This document shows positions 17,000-25,272 of a DNA stretch of 64,000 bases, piece after piece. The first letter of the stretch is position 1. The number at the start of each line of letters is the position of its first letter. The stretch lies in the NCBI GenBank assembly GCA_934486635.1, contig CAKSPZ010000001.1:62001-126000 (forward strand), written 5' to 3'. Below the pieces are notes generated by a model. That model searched no databases. It was not told the DNA's origin and saw nothing but the letters and a program-made list of their open reading frames with translations. The DNA comes from an uncultured Eubacteriales bacterium (GTDB lineage Bacteria > Bacillota > Clostridia > Oscillospirales > Acutalibacteraceae). Both the position numbers and the translations under genes were made by a program.

Positions 17000-19168
17000 A
17001 TGGCTAATCAAAAAGTGAAAAAGGTACCTATCATTCTACAGATGGAAGCTCTTGAATGTGGAGCAGCATCTTTAGCTATGATATTTGCGTACTATCATAA
17101 ATATATTCCTCTTGAAAGATTACGTCTTGAATGTAGTGTATCAAGAGATGGATGTAATGCAAAAAATGTTTTGGAAGCTGCCAGGCATAATGGATTAAAG
17201 GCAAAAGGATTTTCCTATAATGATATAAATGCATTAAAACAAAATGTTCAATTGCCAGCAATTATTCACTGGAATTTCAATCACTTTGTTGTTCTTTGTG
17301 GATTTAAAAAAGATAAAGCAATCATAGCAGATCCGGCATCAGGTATGAGAAATGTACCGATGGAGGAATTTGAAAAATCCTTTACAGGAATAGTTTTAAC
17401 GTTTGAAAAAACAGATGAGTTTGTAGCGGATGGAGAAAAGAAGAGTGTTATAGGATATCTTGTGAAACGTTTAAATGGAGCAATTGTTCCATTGGTGTTT
17501 GTTTTGATAACTGGACTTCTTTTAGCAATTGCAGAATCAGTAACATCTTTATTTTCACAGATATTTACAGATAATATACTAATATCTTCAGATAAAAGTA
17601 TGATGATGCCATTACTTATGGCAATGGGAATAACTTTAGTAATATCATTTATTTTGGAGACGTTCCAGTCTGTATATCTTTTAAAGATAAGAGGTAAAAT
17701 GAGTATTACTTCGGGAAGACAATTTATGTGGCACGTTCTTAGAATGCCTGTAGAATTTTTTTCTCAAAGATTTGCAGGTGATATTAGTTCAAGACAAAGT
17801 AGTACAGATACAATTGCTAATATTATTTGTACAAAAGTTGCACCAATTATATTAAATATAATAATGATAATTATATATTTGTTTATTCTTCTTTATTATG
17901 ATATAACTATGTCATTAATATGTATATTAGCTGCCGCTGTAAATATATTCATATTGAAGATGGGTTCAAAAAGGAATGAAAATGATTATAAAACTGTATC
18001 TCGTGATGCAGGTAAACTTCAAGGTACAACTGTTGCCGGAGTTAGTATGATAGAAACAATAAAATCGAGTGGGTGTGAAGCAGGATATTTTCAAAAATGG
18101 ATTGGTTATCAAACAAAATATAACAATTCATTGCAAAGTTTGAGAGAATCAAATGCATTTGAAAATACTATTCCAACACTTGTACAGGGACTTGCTAATA
18201 CGGCAATATTATTATTGGGTGTATATAATATTTTAACTGGTAAGTTTACAATTGGTGCATTGATGGCATTCCAAGGCTTTATGAGTTCTTTCTTAGGACC
18301 GGTTAATGAGCTTGTTGGAATTGGTCAAGACATACAAGCTGTAAGTGGTGACATGGAACGAGTTGAGGACGTTATGAATTATGCACCTGACGTTGAAATA
18401 GATTTTTCAGAAGTAGAAAACGATAAATCATCAAAAGAATACAAGAAATTAGATGGTGAAGTAGAAATACAAAATTTGAGTTTTGCTTATAGTCCTTTAG
18501 GGGCTCCACTTATAGAAGACTTTAGTTTACATGTCAAAAAGGGTCAAATGGTGGCCTTGGTTGGTGGCAGTGGTAGTGGTAAATCAACTATTGCAAAAAT
18601 TATTGCGGGTTTATATGAACCTCGTTCAGGAAAAGTTTTATTTGATGGAAAAGAAAGAAAAGATATTGATAGAAGCGTATTTAGAGGCTCTCTTGCTATG
18701 GTTGATCAAAATGTAACAATGTTCCAAGATACAATAAGAAATAATATTACAATGTGGGATGATAGCATTGACGATGTTACATTAATAAGAGCAACTCAAG
18801 ATGCCCAAATTCATGAAGATATTCTATTAAGAGCTAATGGTTATGACCATGAACTTGTTGAAAATGGTAAGGATTTTTCTGGGGGTCAAAGACAAAGATT
18901 TGAAATCGCTCGTTCGTTTGTTATGGATCCAAGTATCATGATTTTGGATGAGGCTACATCAGCACTGGATCCTACTACGGAGAAAAAAGTTATGGATGCA
19001 GTAAAGAGAAGAGGAATAACTTGCTTTGTGGTAGCACACAGACTTTCAACTATAAGAGATGCTGATGAAATTATTATGCTTGAATATGGACATGTTGTTG
19101 AAAGAGGTACACATAAAGAATTGATTGAGTTAGATGGAAAATATGCTAAATTAGTAAAAAGTGAATAG
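17000..19168 (+). CDS. NHLP-type peptide export ABC transporter with C39 leader peptidase
   Basis: A 722-residue three-domain exporter. The N-terminal C39 peptidase (residues ~8-130) has catalytic Cys20 (ECGAASLAM), His95 (NHFVVLCGF) and Asp111 (ADPASG) and should cut precursors after Gly-Gly. A six-helix membrane domain spans ~160-440 and the ABC domain carries Walker A GGSGSGKST, signature FSGGQRQR and Walker B SIMILDEATSALD. All catalytic elements are intact. The ATG at 17000, with AAGGATGG ahead of it, is preferred to the one at 16991. The four Gly-Gly peptides in this window are its probable cargo. Confidence 0.93.
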   Translation: MANQKVKKVPIILQMEALECGAASLAMIFAYYHKYIPLERLRLECSVSRDGCNAKNVLEAARHNGLKAKGFSYNDINALKQNVQLPAIIHWNFNHFVVLCGFKKDKAIIADPASGMRNVPMEEFEKSFTGIVLTFEKTDEFVADGEKKSVIGYLVKRLNGAIVPLVFVLITGLLLAIAESVTSLFSQIFTDNILISSDKSMMMPLLMAMGITLVISFILETFQSVYLLKIRGKMSITSGRQFMWHVLRMPVEFFSQRFAGDISSRQSSTDTIANIICTKVAPIILNIIMIIIYLFILLYYDITMSLICILAAAVNIFILKMGSKRNENDYKTVSRDAGKLQGTTVAGVSMIETIKSSGCEAGYFQKWIGYQTKYNNSLQSLRESNAFENTIPTLVQGLANTAILLLGVYNILTGKFTIGALMAFQGFMSSFLGPVNELVGIGQDIQAVSGDMERVEDVMNYAPDVEIDFSEVENDKSSKEYKKLDGEVEIQNLSFAYSPLGAPLIEDFSLHVKKGQMVALVGGSGSGKSTIAKIIAGLYEPRSGKVLFDGKERKDIDRSVFRGSLAMVDQNVTMFQDTIRNNITMWDDSIDDVTLIRATQDAQIHEDILLRANGYDHELVENGKDFSGGQRQRFEIARSFVMDPSIMILDEATSALDPTTEKKVMDAVKRRGITCFVVAHRLSTIRDADEIIMLEYGHVVERGTHKELIELDGKYAKLVKSE

Positions 19169-19185
19169 AAGGGAGGTTAATATAG

Positions 19186-21372
19186 ATGAACTTTTCGGAT
19201 AAAGTTAAAAAACAAAAACAAAGAGAAAAAGAGATGTTTATACTTTCCTGTGAAAAAATAGAAGATACAGCATTAGGGATAAAAAATAAAAAAGCTAAGG
19301 CAGATCCGACGATGGATCAACAAGAAAATCAAATGATTAATGCAATAAATAGAGTTACACAATATTATAATATTGCAAAAATACCGATACCTAAGAGTGC
19401 TTTTCATGATGATGGAATGTTAGATACAGTCCTTGGAAAAACGGGTCTTACAAGAAGAAAAGTTGCTTTAACAAAAAAATGGTGGGTAAGAGGTGAAGGA
19501 CCTATTGTTGCGTATAACAATGATAATAATGTTATATGTTTGGTTCCTTTAAAATTTGGTGGATACAGTTATGTAGACCCTAAAACAGGTGAGACAATCA
19601 GATTAAGCCGAAAAACAGCCTTTAAGATCTCGGGTGAAGGGTATTGTTTTTACAAACCATTCCCAACTTCATCGATGACTATAAAAGATTTTATGATGTA
19701 TATTTTTAAGACATTTACAAAATTTGATATAGCATTTTTGATGGTATTAGCACTGGCTGCAGCACTTTTAGGATTAGTTTCACCGGCAATTAATCAATTG
19801 ATTTTTAATACGATTATCCCATCAGGTACGATAAAAGATATATATCCGTTAATGGCACTTATGATAGGTGTTCTGGTTTCAACGACAGCATTTAATTTAT
19901 TCCAATCATTGTGGATTTTAAGAATAGGAGACAAAATACAGTTTGGAACACAAGGTGCTTTATGGATAAGACTTTTAAACTTACCAATAAAGTTTTTTAA
20001 ACAATTTAGTTCTGGTGATTTGTCCATGAGAACATTTGAGTTAAATCAAATATGTGAAACACTTAGTAGTAGTTTGATTCCTACGACTTTGTCAGCAGTA
20101 TTCTCATTTGTATATTTGGGTCAAATATCATCATTGTCCCCGTCACTTTTTTTACCTACATTATTGATTATAACTTTAATGTTAGTGACATCTTTACTAA
20201 ATGGATGGATGAATACAAAATTGAATAAAAAGGCTTGTGAATATTCACCTAAGCTATCTGGTTTAGTGTATCAGTTATTTACAGGTATATCAAAGATAAA
20301 AATTGCTGGTGCAGAAGTAAGAGCATTTTCAAAATGGGCTGATATTTATTCTAAAATGGGTAAAATTAAATTTAATCCAAATGTATTTATAAAAATTTCA
20401 GGTGCAGTAAGTTCAGCAATAAGTTTGGGCGGAACAATGTTAATTTATTTTATTGTATATCAAAACAATTTGGCTCCGGCGGATTATATTGCATTTAATA
20501 CAGCTTTTGGTGCATTTTCAGCATCAATTATGCAAATTTCAACAATAGTTTTACAAGTAGCAAATTTAAAACCATCAATAGAACTTTTGGAGCCTATTTT
20601 AAAAGAAACTCCAGAATCCAATGAAGCAAAAGAGAGAGTTGATAAAATTAGCGGTAAAATTGATATAAATAATTTAAAATTTAGATATACTCCAGATGGT
20701 CCACTTATTATAAATGACCTTAATTTATCAATTAAACCAGGAGAATATTTAGGAATAGTAGGTTCTACAGGTTGCGGTAAGTCTACATTATTTAGGCTTT
20801 TATTAGGTTTTGAAGAACCAGAGTCTGGAGCAATATACTATGATGACCAAAATTTGGACAACTTAGATTTGCATAGTGTAAGAAGAAATATCGGAATAGT
20901 ATTACAGAATGGTTCTATGTTCTCAGATAGTATTTTTTCAAATATAACCATAACAAATCCTTCAGCAACTATGGATGATGCATGGAAAGCAGCAGAAGCA
21001 GCAGGTTGTGCTGAAGATATAAGGAAAATGCCTATGGGAATGCATACCATGGTTTCAGAAGATGGTGGAGGAATTTCTGGAGGACAAAAACAAAGAATGA
21101 TGATAGCAAGAGCACTTATTTCTTCGCCACAATTGTTGATGTTTGATGAAGCTACAAGTGCACTTGATAATATTACGCAAGCAACAGTTGTGGAAACCTT
21201 ATCTAAAATGGATATAACAAGGATAGTTATAGCACATAGACTTTCTACTATAAAACAATGTGATAGAATAATCTATTTACATAAAGGTAAGATAGTAGAA
21301 CAAGGAACATACGATGAGTTAATGGAGAAGGATGGCTATTTTGCGGAGCTTGCTAGACGACAAATTGTATAG
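19186..21372 (+). CDS. NHLP-type bacteriocin export ABC transporter permease/ATPase
   Basis: The second ABC half-transporter, 728 residues. It has an N-terminal soluble region of ~170 residues without C39 catalytic residues, a membrane domain (about 175-450) and an ABC domain with Walker A GSTGCGKST, signature ISGGQKQRMMIAR and Walker B LLMFDEATSALD. NHLP/NHLM systems usually carry such a pair, one with and one without peptidase, which may form a heterodimer. It starts 17 bases after the peptidase exporter with GGGAGG upstream, and is followed after 12 bases by the first precursor gene. Confidence 0.92.
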   Translation: MNFSDKVKKQKQREKEMFILSCEKIEDTALGIKNKKAKADPTMDQQENQMINAINRVTQYYNIAKIPIPKSAFHDDGMLDTVLGKTGLTRRKVALTKKWWVRGEGPIVAYNNDNNVICLVPLKFGGYSYVDPKTGETIRLSRKTAFKISGEGYCFYKPFPTSSMTIKDFMMYIFKTFTKFDIAFLMVLALAAALLGLVSPAINQLIFNTIIPSGTIKDIYPLMALMIGVLVSTTAFNLFQSLWILRIGDKIQFGTQGALWIRLLNLPIKFFKQFSSGDLSMRTFELNQICETLSSSLIPTTLSAVFSFVYLGQISSLSPSLFLPTLLIITLMLVTSLLNGWMNTKLNKKACEYSPKLSGLVYQLFTGISKIKIAGAEVRAFSKWADIYSKMGKIKFNPNVFIKISGAVSSAISLGGTMLIYFIVYQNNLAPADYIAFNTAFGAFSASIMQISTIVLQVANLKPSIELLEPILKETPESNEAKERVDKISGKIDINNLKFRYTPDGPLIINDLNLSIKPGEYLGIVGSTGCGKSTLFRLLLGFEEPESGAIYYDDQNLDNLDLHSVRRNIGIVLQNGSMFSDSIFSNITITNPSATMDDAWKAAEAAGCAEDIRKMPMGMHTMVSEDGGGISGGQKQRMMIARALISSPQLLMFDEATSALDNITQATVVETLSKMDITRIVIAHRLSTIKQCDRIIYLHKGKIVEQGTYDELMEKDGYFAELARRQIV

Positions 21373-21384
21373 GAGGCAAAACGT

Positions 21385-21669
21385 ATGGATGAAAAGCTAA
21401 AAAACTTTTTTGAAAGATTAATGAATGAACCTGACTTTAGAGAGATATTTTCATCTACTAAAACAGCGTATGAAGGGTATACTATGGCTATGCCTTATAT
21501 TGAAGGAGTAAGTTTTGCTGAATTCAAAGATGGGCTTACCTATATACATAACAAGGTTCCATATAGGAAAAAGTTACTTAATAAGGACCTTGAAAATGTT
21601 TCAGGTGGTGTAGATATCTTTGAGGAAGTTTTAAGTATATTAGATCAATATAAAGGAAAAATTTTTTAA
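21385..21669 (+). CDS. Gly-Gly leader precursor peptide 1
   Basis: A 94-residue peptide with an acidic leader (FFERLMNEPDFREIF ... YTMAMPYIEGVSFAEF) ending LNKDLENVSGG, the classic C39 cleavage site of Nif11/NHLP-type leaders. The predicted product is the last 19 residues, VDIFEEVLSILDQYKGKIF: amphipathic, acidic overall and without cysteine. The gene follows the second transporter by 12 bases with AGGAGG upstream. The leader shares a YxxAxPYI...SxxDF pattern with precursor 2. No modifying enzyme is nearby, so the product may be an unmodified peptide. Confidence 0.85.
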   Translation: MDEKLKNFFERLMNEPDFREIFSSTKTAYEGYTMAMPYIEGVSFAEFKDGLTYIHNKVPYRKKLLNKDLENVSGGVDIFEEVLSILDQYKGKIF

Positions 21670-21733
21670 AAAGGTATTTTGTGCTTAAAAAGCACTTAAT
21701 ATAAATTTAATAAAACAGAAAGAAGGAATAAAA

Positions 21734-22111
21734 ATGGAAAAATTTTTACAAGCAATTACAGAAAATAAAGAAGTAAGGGAAGACTTCTTAAAACAAAAAA
21801 CACCGGAAGGTGCATATAATGTTGCTAAGCCTTATATTGGAAATATGAGCATGGACGATTTCGCAAAACAATTGGTGGGATTAGCAAGTGCTATGGACAA
21901 AATGCAGTCAGGAGAACTTGATGAAAATTCCTTGGAAGCAGTATCTGGAGGTAAAATGAGTTGGGGTTCTGTTACTAACTTCTTTAAAAGTGCAGCAGAA
22001 AAAGCACCAGAACTATCAAAACAAATAACTGCGATTGGAAAAACAGCATCAACTGCAATAAATGATATGAAGAATCCATTCTCAGAATTAAAAAATACAA
22101 TTAAGAAATAG
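21734..22111 (+). CDS. Gly-Gly leader precursor peptide 2
   Basis: A 125-residue precursor. The leader (about residues 1-73) contains AYNVAKPYIGNMSMDDFAKQ and ends ENSLEAVSGG. The predicted 52-residue product starts KMSWGSVTNFFKSAA and is lysine-rich, without cysteine, with alternating hydrophobic and polar residues that would make amphipathic helices. It therefore looks like an unmodified antibacterial peptide, although this is inference. GAAGGAAT precedes the ATG. A short GTGCTT/AAGCAC hairpin lies between precursors 1 and 2, and a larger structure separates it from precursor 3. Confidence 0.85.
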   Translation: MEKFLQAITENKEVREDFLKQKTPEGAYNVAKPYIGNMSMDDFAKQLVGLASAMDKMQSGELDENSLEAVSGGKMSWGSVTNFFKSAAEKAPELSKQITAIGKTASTAINDMKNPFSELKNTIKK

Positions 22112-22137
22112 TAAAAATTAAAAATATATAATTAAAA

Positions 22138-22216
22138 GTGGCTTTTATAGAGGATTTAATAGTATTAAAATAAATAATATTTTTATTTGATTATTAATAT
22201 CTTTAATAAAAGCCAC
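22138..22216 (+). promoter_or_regulatory. Long hairpin between precursor genes 2 and 3
   Basis: GTGGCTTTTAT (22138-22148) is perfectly complementary to ATAAAAGCCAC (22206-22216), and the AT-rich interior can pair imperfectly over most of its length. TTTATTT follows, so it may attenuate transcription into precursor 3 or protect the upstream mRNA. Confidence 0.6.
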
Positions 22217-22273
22217 AAGTTTATTTAAAATAATTATATATTAAATAGATTGCTTATTAAGGAGGAACATTTT

Positions 22274-22501
22274 ATGTATGATAACATAGAAGAGTTTAAA
22301 GAAAGACTAGATGAAGATGCAGAATTTAAAAAATTATTTTTAGATGTTGTAAACTTAGATGAAGCGGTAGCTCTTGCAAGAGAAAATGGTTATAACTTAG
22401 ATATGGATGAAGTAGTAAATGATGTAAAATTAGCTGATGATATTTTAGATGTCGTAGCAGGTGGCAGTGATAAAAATGATTACGAACCATATGATTTTTA
22501 A
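22274..22501 (+). CDS. Nif11-like leader precursor peptide 3 with 11-residue core
   Basis: A 75-residue peptide whose leader is a recognisable Nif11-like domain: IEEFKERLDEDAEFKKLF, EAVALARENGYNLDMDEV and the end ILDVVAGG. Cleavage after Gly-Gly would release only SDKNDYEPYDF, eleven residues, strongly acidic, without cysteine or a hydrophobic stretch. That is unlike a membrane-active bacteriocin and closer in size to a signalling peptide. AAGGAGG precedes the ATG at 22274; an upstream TTG at 22250 is less likely. The metalloprotease gene begins ~30 bases downstream. Confidence 0.85.
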   Translation: MYDNIEEFKERLDEDAEFKKLFLDVVNLDEAVALARENGYNLDMDEVVNDVKLADDILDVVAGGSDKNDYEPYDF

Positions 22502-22534
22502 AAATATTTAATTGAAAAGAAAAAGGTGATGGAA

Positions 22535-23413
22535 TTGAAAAATAAAAATGATTATAAGAAAGTTATAGAAGATTTAGGTGCAAATGAGCAAGTATGCAAG
22601 GAAGTATTAGATTATTGTGATAATAAATTTGACGTTAAGAATTATAAACAGGAAATTATAGAAGATGAACCGTTTATATATTCTTGGAAAAATATAATTA
22701 ATAAAATACATGATGGAAACATAGTTGAGGTTATGAATGAGAATATTCCACATGGAAATGAAGAAATAAAGTTAATATCACCGGAAAAAGTTAATATAGA
22801 GATTTATAATTCTATAGCAGGAAATATACCTGTGATTTATGCAAAAGATGAAAAGGATTTTTATGAAATAGTTAAAAAGTTAATATATAGAGGCAAACCA
22901 GCTCCAAATCTTGAAAAAACAGGAGCAAGCTTTGCATATGGAAAAACGAATAGATTTATTGTACTTTCTAATAAACCATATAGTAATATTCCAGCACAAA
23001 AGTTAGGTTTAGAAGAAGAACAATGGAAAACTTTTTCAGTTATTATAAGAAGAGAACATGAATGTACACATTACTTTACAAAAAGATTTTTGGGCTCATC
23101 ACAAAATAATTTACACGATGAATTAGTAGCAGATTTCACAGGAATAATGTGTGCAGTAGGAGAATTTAAATCAAGTTGGTTTTTAGCTGGAATGGGTCTA
23201 GACCTATATCCACAAAAACAAGAAATAGGTAGATTCCCAGTATATACATCTAAGGTTTCACCGGAAGCTGCTGAAATTTTGAAAAAAATAATTGTTAAGG
23301 TTTCAAATAATGTAGAGGCTTGGTCTAAAAAGGAACAAGTAAAAACAATGAGCAGAAATGAAAGAGTGCTATTTTTATGTGGAAATTCACTTTTGGATTT
23401 ATACTTAATGTAA
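22535..23413 (+). CDS. Putative zinc metalloprotease (HExxH) of the peptide-export operon
   Basis: A ~292-residue soluble protein without signal peptide or membrane helix. It has an HExxH zinc motif (REHECTHYF) and, 16 residues after its second histidine, HDELVAD, whose glutamate could be the third ligand, as in gluzincin-type peptidases. I do not recognise the family. It is the last gene of the operon, directly after the Nif11-like precursor 3, so trimming of leader or core, or degradation of peptide, are reasonable guesses. The start is probably TTG at 22535 with AGGTGAT upstream; ATG at 22529 is too close to the ribosome site. Confidence 0.7.
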   Translation: MKNKNDYKKVIEDLGANEQVCKEVLDYCDNKFDVKNYKQEIIEDEPFIYSWKNIINKIHDGNIVEVMNENIPHGNEEIKLISPEKVNIEIYNSIAGNIPVIYAKDEKDFYEIVKKLIYRGKPAPNLEKTGASFAYGKTNRFIVLSNKPYSNIPAQKLGLEEEQWKTFSVIIRREHECTHYFTKRFLGSSQNNLHDELVADFTGIMCAVGEFKSSWFLAGMGLDLYPQKQEIGRFPVYTSKVSPEAAEILKKIIVKVSNNVEAWSKKEQVKTMSRNERVLFLCGNSLLDLYLM

Positions 23414-23416
23414 ATG

Positions 23417-23451
23417 AAAAGATTGGACATTAACGTTGTGTCCAATCTTTT
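23417..23451 (+). terminator. Terminator of the peptide-export operon
   Basis: AAAAGATTGGACA and TGTCCAATCTTTT form a perfect 13-bp stem with a 9-base loop, followed by T-rich sequence directly after the metalloprotease stop. Confidence 0.88.
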
Positions 23452-23559
23452 TTATTTTTTTATAATTATAAAAAGTTAACTGTGTCATAGATTTTTTTTT
23501 AGCATATTATAAAATGTGATGATTTTATAATATTACTACTTATTGTGGGAGGATTAATA

Positions 23560-24243
23560 ATGTCAAACATAAATAATAATGATGCTTCGTTTGGACAAAA
23601 TTTAGATTTAGCAAAAGTATATGGATTAGATAATAATAACACACAACAAGATTTAGAAGATTTAACTGGGTATGACTTTAGCCAATCACAATCAACTAGA
23701 AATATGCAAGAAGATAATTTAAGAACAAATAATAACAATATGGGTAGAACTTCAAATAGAGAGATGGCAATGGCTGCTAATGACATGCCACAAATGAGCA
23801 ATAATGTAACTAATAGAAATACAGGATCGTCAGGACTAAATGAAAGTGAAAGTATGCAGCAAGATATGATAGATTTGCAGGATAATTTTTCAGAAAATAA
23901 TATGCAAAGAACAAATCCATCTAATCAATCTACTCCGAAAAGACAAGAACAAACTTTACCATTATCAAGAGGAATGGCGTCTAATAATATGAATGTTTTT
24001 AGTCAGGGGACACAAGTTCAACTTCAATCAACTGGGACGATGAACTCATTTTTACAGACTCAAATAGGTAAAAATGTAAATGTTCAGTTTTTAATTGGAA
24101 CGAATACATTGGTAGAAAAATCAGGTATTCTTTTAGGAGTAGGGAGTAACTATGTAATTTTAAGAGAAAATGGCTCAGATGATGTTTTGGTTTGTGATTT
24201 TGATAATATAAAGTTTATTAGGTTTGGTGAAAACAATAGATAA
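23560..24243 (+). CDS. Asn/Gln-rich protein with C-terminal Sm-like domain, possible spore-coat protein
   Basis: A ~227-residue soluble protein. Residues 1-165 are low-complexity and rich in Asn, Gln, Ser and Met. The last ~60 residues (TQIGKNVNVQFLIGTNTLVE ... GILLGVGSNYVILRENG ... FDNIKFIRFG) look like the small beta-barrel of DUF2642-type or other Sm-like sporulation proteins. The combination suggests a structural spore or coat protein, but the assignment is only by pattern. GGGAGGATT precedes the ATG at 23560, making this a better start than GTG at 23545. It stands alone between the peptide operon and xth. Confidence 0.65.
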   Translation: MSNINNNDASFGQNLDLAKVYGLDNNNTQQDLEDLTGYDFSQSQSTRNMQEDNLRTNNNNMGRTSNREMAMAANDMPQMSNNVTNRNTGSSGLNESESMQQDMIDLQDNFSENNMQRTNPSNQSTPKRQEQTLPLSRGMASNNMNVFSQGTQVQLQSTGTMNSFLQTQIGKNVNVQFLIGTNTLVEKSGILLGVGSNYVILRENGSDDVLVCDFDNIKFIRFGENNR

Positions 24244-24273
24244 TTACAGTGTAAAGGCAGTTTTAATATAAGA

Positions 24274-24411
24274 CAATAAGCCTCTGCACGACCGATTTCC
24301 AAATCAAAAAGGCTTTTGCTCTTTTGATTTGAAAAAGAAAAAATATTATTTTTTCTTAATAAATATTCATTTTATTGAATATTTATAATACGGTCGTGCA
24401 GATGCTTATTG
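24274..24411. repeat. 138-bp four-way-junction element with 21-bp inverted ends
   Basis: The ends 24274-24294 and 24391-24411 are 21-base inverted repeats with one mismatch (CTGCACGACCG core). Inside are three separate hairpins: 24301-24330 (AAATCAAAA arms), 24335-24357 (perfect 10-bp AAGAAAAAAT arms) and 24359-24386 (perfect 11-bp arms). Together they fold as a cruciform-like cloverleaf. No T-run follows the outer stem, so it is not a simple terminator. It may be a small non-autonomous mobile element or a structured RNA. Confidence 0.7.
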
Positions 24412-24447
24412 TAAAATAAAAACAAACAATATACGAATGTATATTAC

Positions 24448-24477
24448 TTGTTTAGTGGTATAAAGTTGTGGTATAAT
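24448..24477 (+). promoter_or_regulatory. Probable xth promoter
   Basis: TTGTTT (24448-24453), an 18-base spacer and a perfect TATAAT (24472-24477), 34 bases before the xth start codon. Confidence 0.6.
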
Positions 24478-24510
24478 ATTCTAATAAAGAAGAAAGGTGT
24501 TTAAACATTT

Positions 24511-25266
24511 ATGAATATTATATCATGGAACGTAAATGGACTGAGAGCTTGTTTAAGTAAAGGGTTTATGGAATTCTTTAAAGAAAAAAATGCAGATTTT
24601 TTTTGTATTCAAGAAACGAAGATGCAACCGGGACAAGCAGAAGTAGATACGGATGGGTACTATCAATATTGGAATAGTGCGGAAAAAAAAGGATATTCAG
24701 GTACGGCAATTTTCAGTAAACATAAGCCTATCAATGTAACAAATGATATAGGAATTTCTGAACATTCTCATGAAGGACGAGTTATAACTTTAGAATTTGA
24801 AAATTTCTTTTTAGTAAATTGTTATACACCAAATTCCAAAGAAAAATTAACACGAATAGAATATAGAATGCAATGGGAAGACGACTTTAGAAAATATCTT
24901 TTAGAATTAGACAAGAAAAAACCTATAATATTATGTGGAGATTTAAATGTAGCTCATAATGAGATAGATTTAAAGAATCCAAAAACTAATCATAAAAATG
25001 CAGGTTTTTCAGATGAAGAAAGAGGAAAAATGACGGAACTTTTAAAATCCGGTTTTTCAGATACGTTTAGAGAATTATATCCAGACAGAGGTTCAATATA
25101 TACGTGGTGGTCATATAGATTTAATGCACGAAAAAATAATTCAGGGTGGCGAATAGATTATTTTATAGTATCAAACCGAATAATGAATAATGTTAAAGAT
25201 TCAATTATACATGATGATATATATGGAAGTGACCATTGTCCGGTAGAATTGATAATAAAGGAGTAA
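24511..25266 (+). CDS. xth: Exodeoxyribonuclease III (AP endonuclease)
   Basis: A 251-residue Mg-dependent exonuclease III/AP endonuclease of base-excision repair. Motifs are complete: MNIISWNVNGLRA at the N-terminus, DFFCIQETK with the metal glutamate, CGDLNVAHNEIDL, the YTWWSYRFNARKNNSGWRID segment and the C-terminal GSDHCPVEL histidine. Length is typical of the family. It follows the four-way-junction element and has its own likely promoter. The next small membrane gene starts six bases after the stop. Confidence 0.96.
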   Translation: MNIISWNVNGLRACLSKGFMEFFKEKNADFFCIQETKMQPGQAEVDTDGYYQYWNSAEKKGYSGTAIFSKHKPINVTNDIGISEHSHEGRVITLEFENFFLVNCYTPNSKEKLTRIEYRMQWEDDFRKYLLELDKKKPIILCGDLNVAHNEIDLKNPKTNHKNAGFSDEERGKMTELLKSGFSDTFRELYPDRGSIYTWWSYRFNARKNNSGWRIDYFIVSNRIMNNVKDSIIHDDIYGSDHCPVELIIKE

Positions 25267-25272
25267 CAGGCT

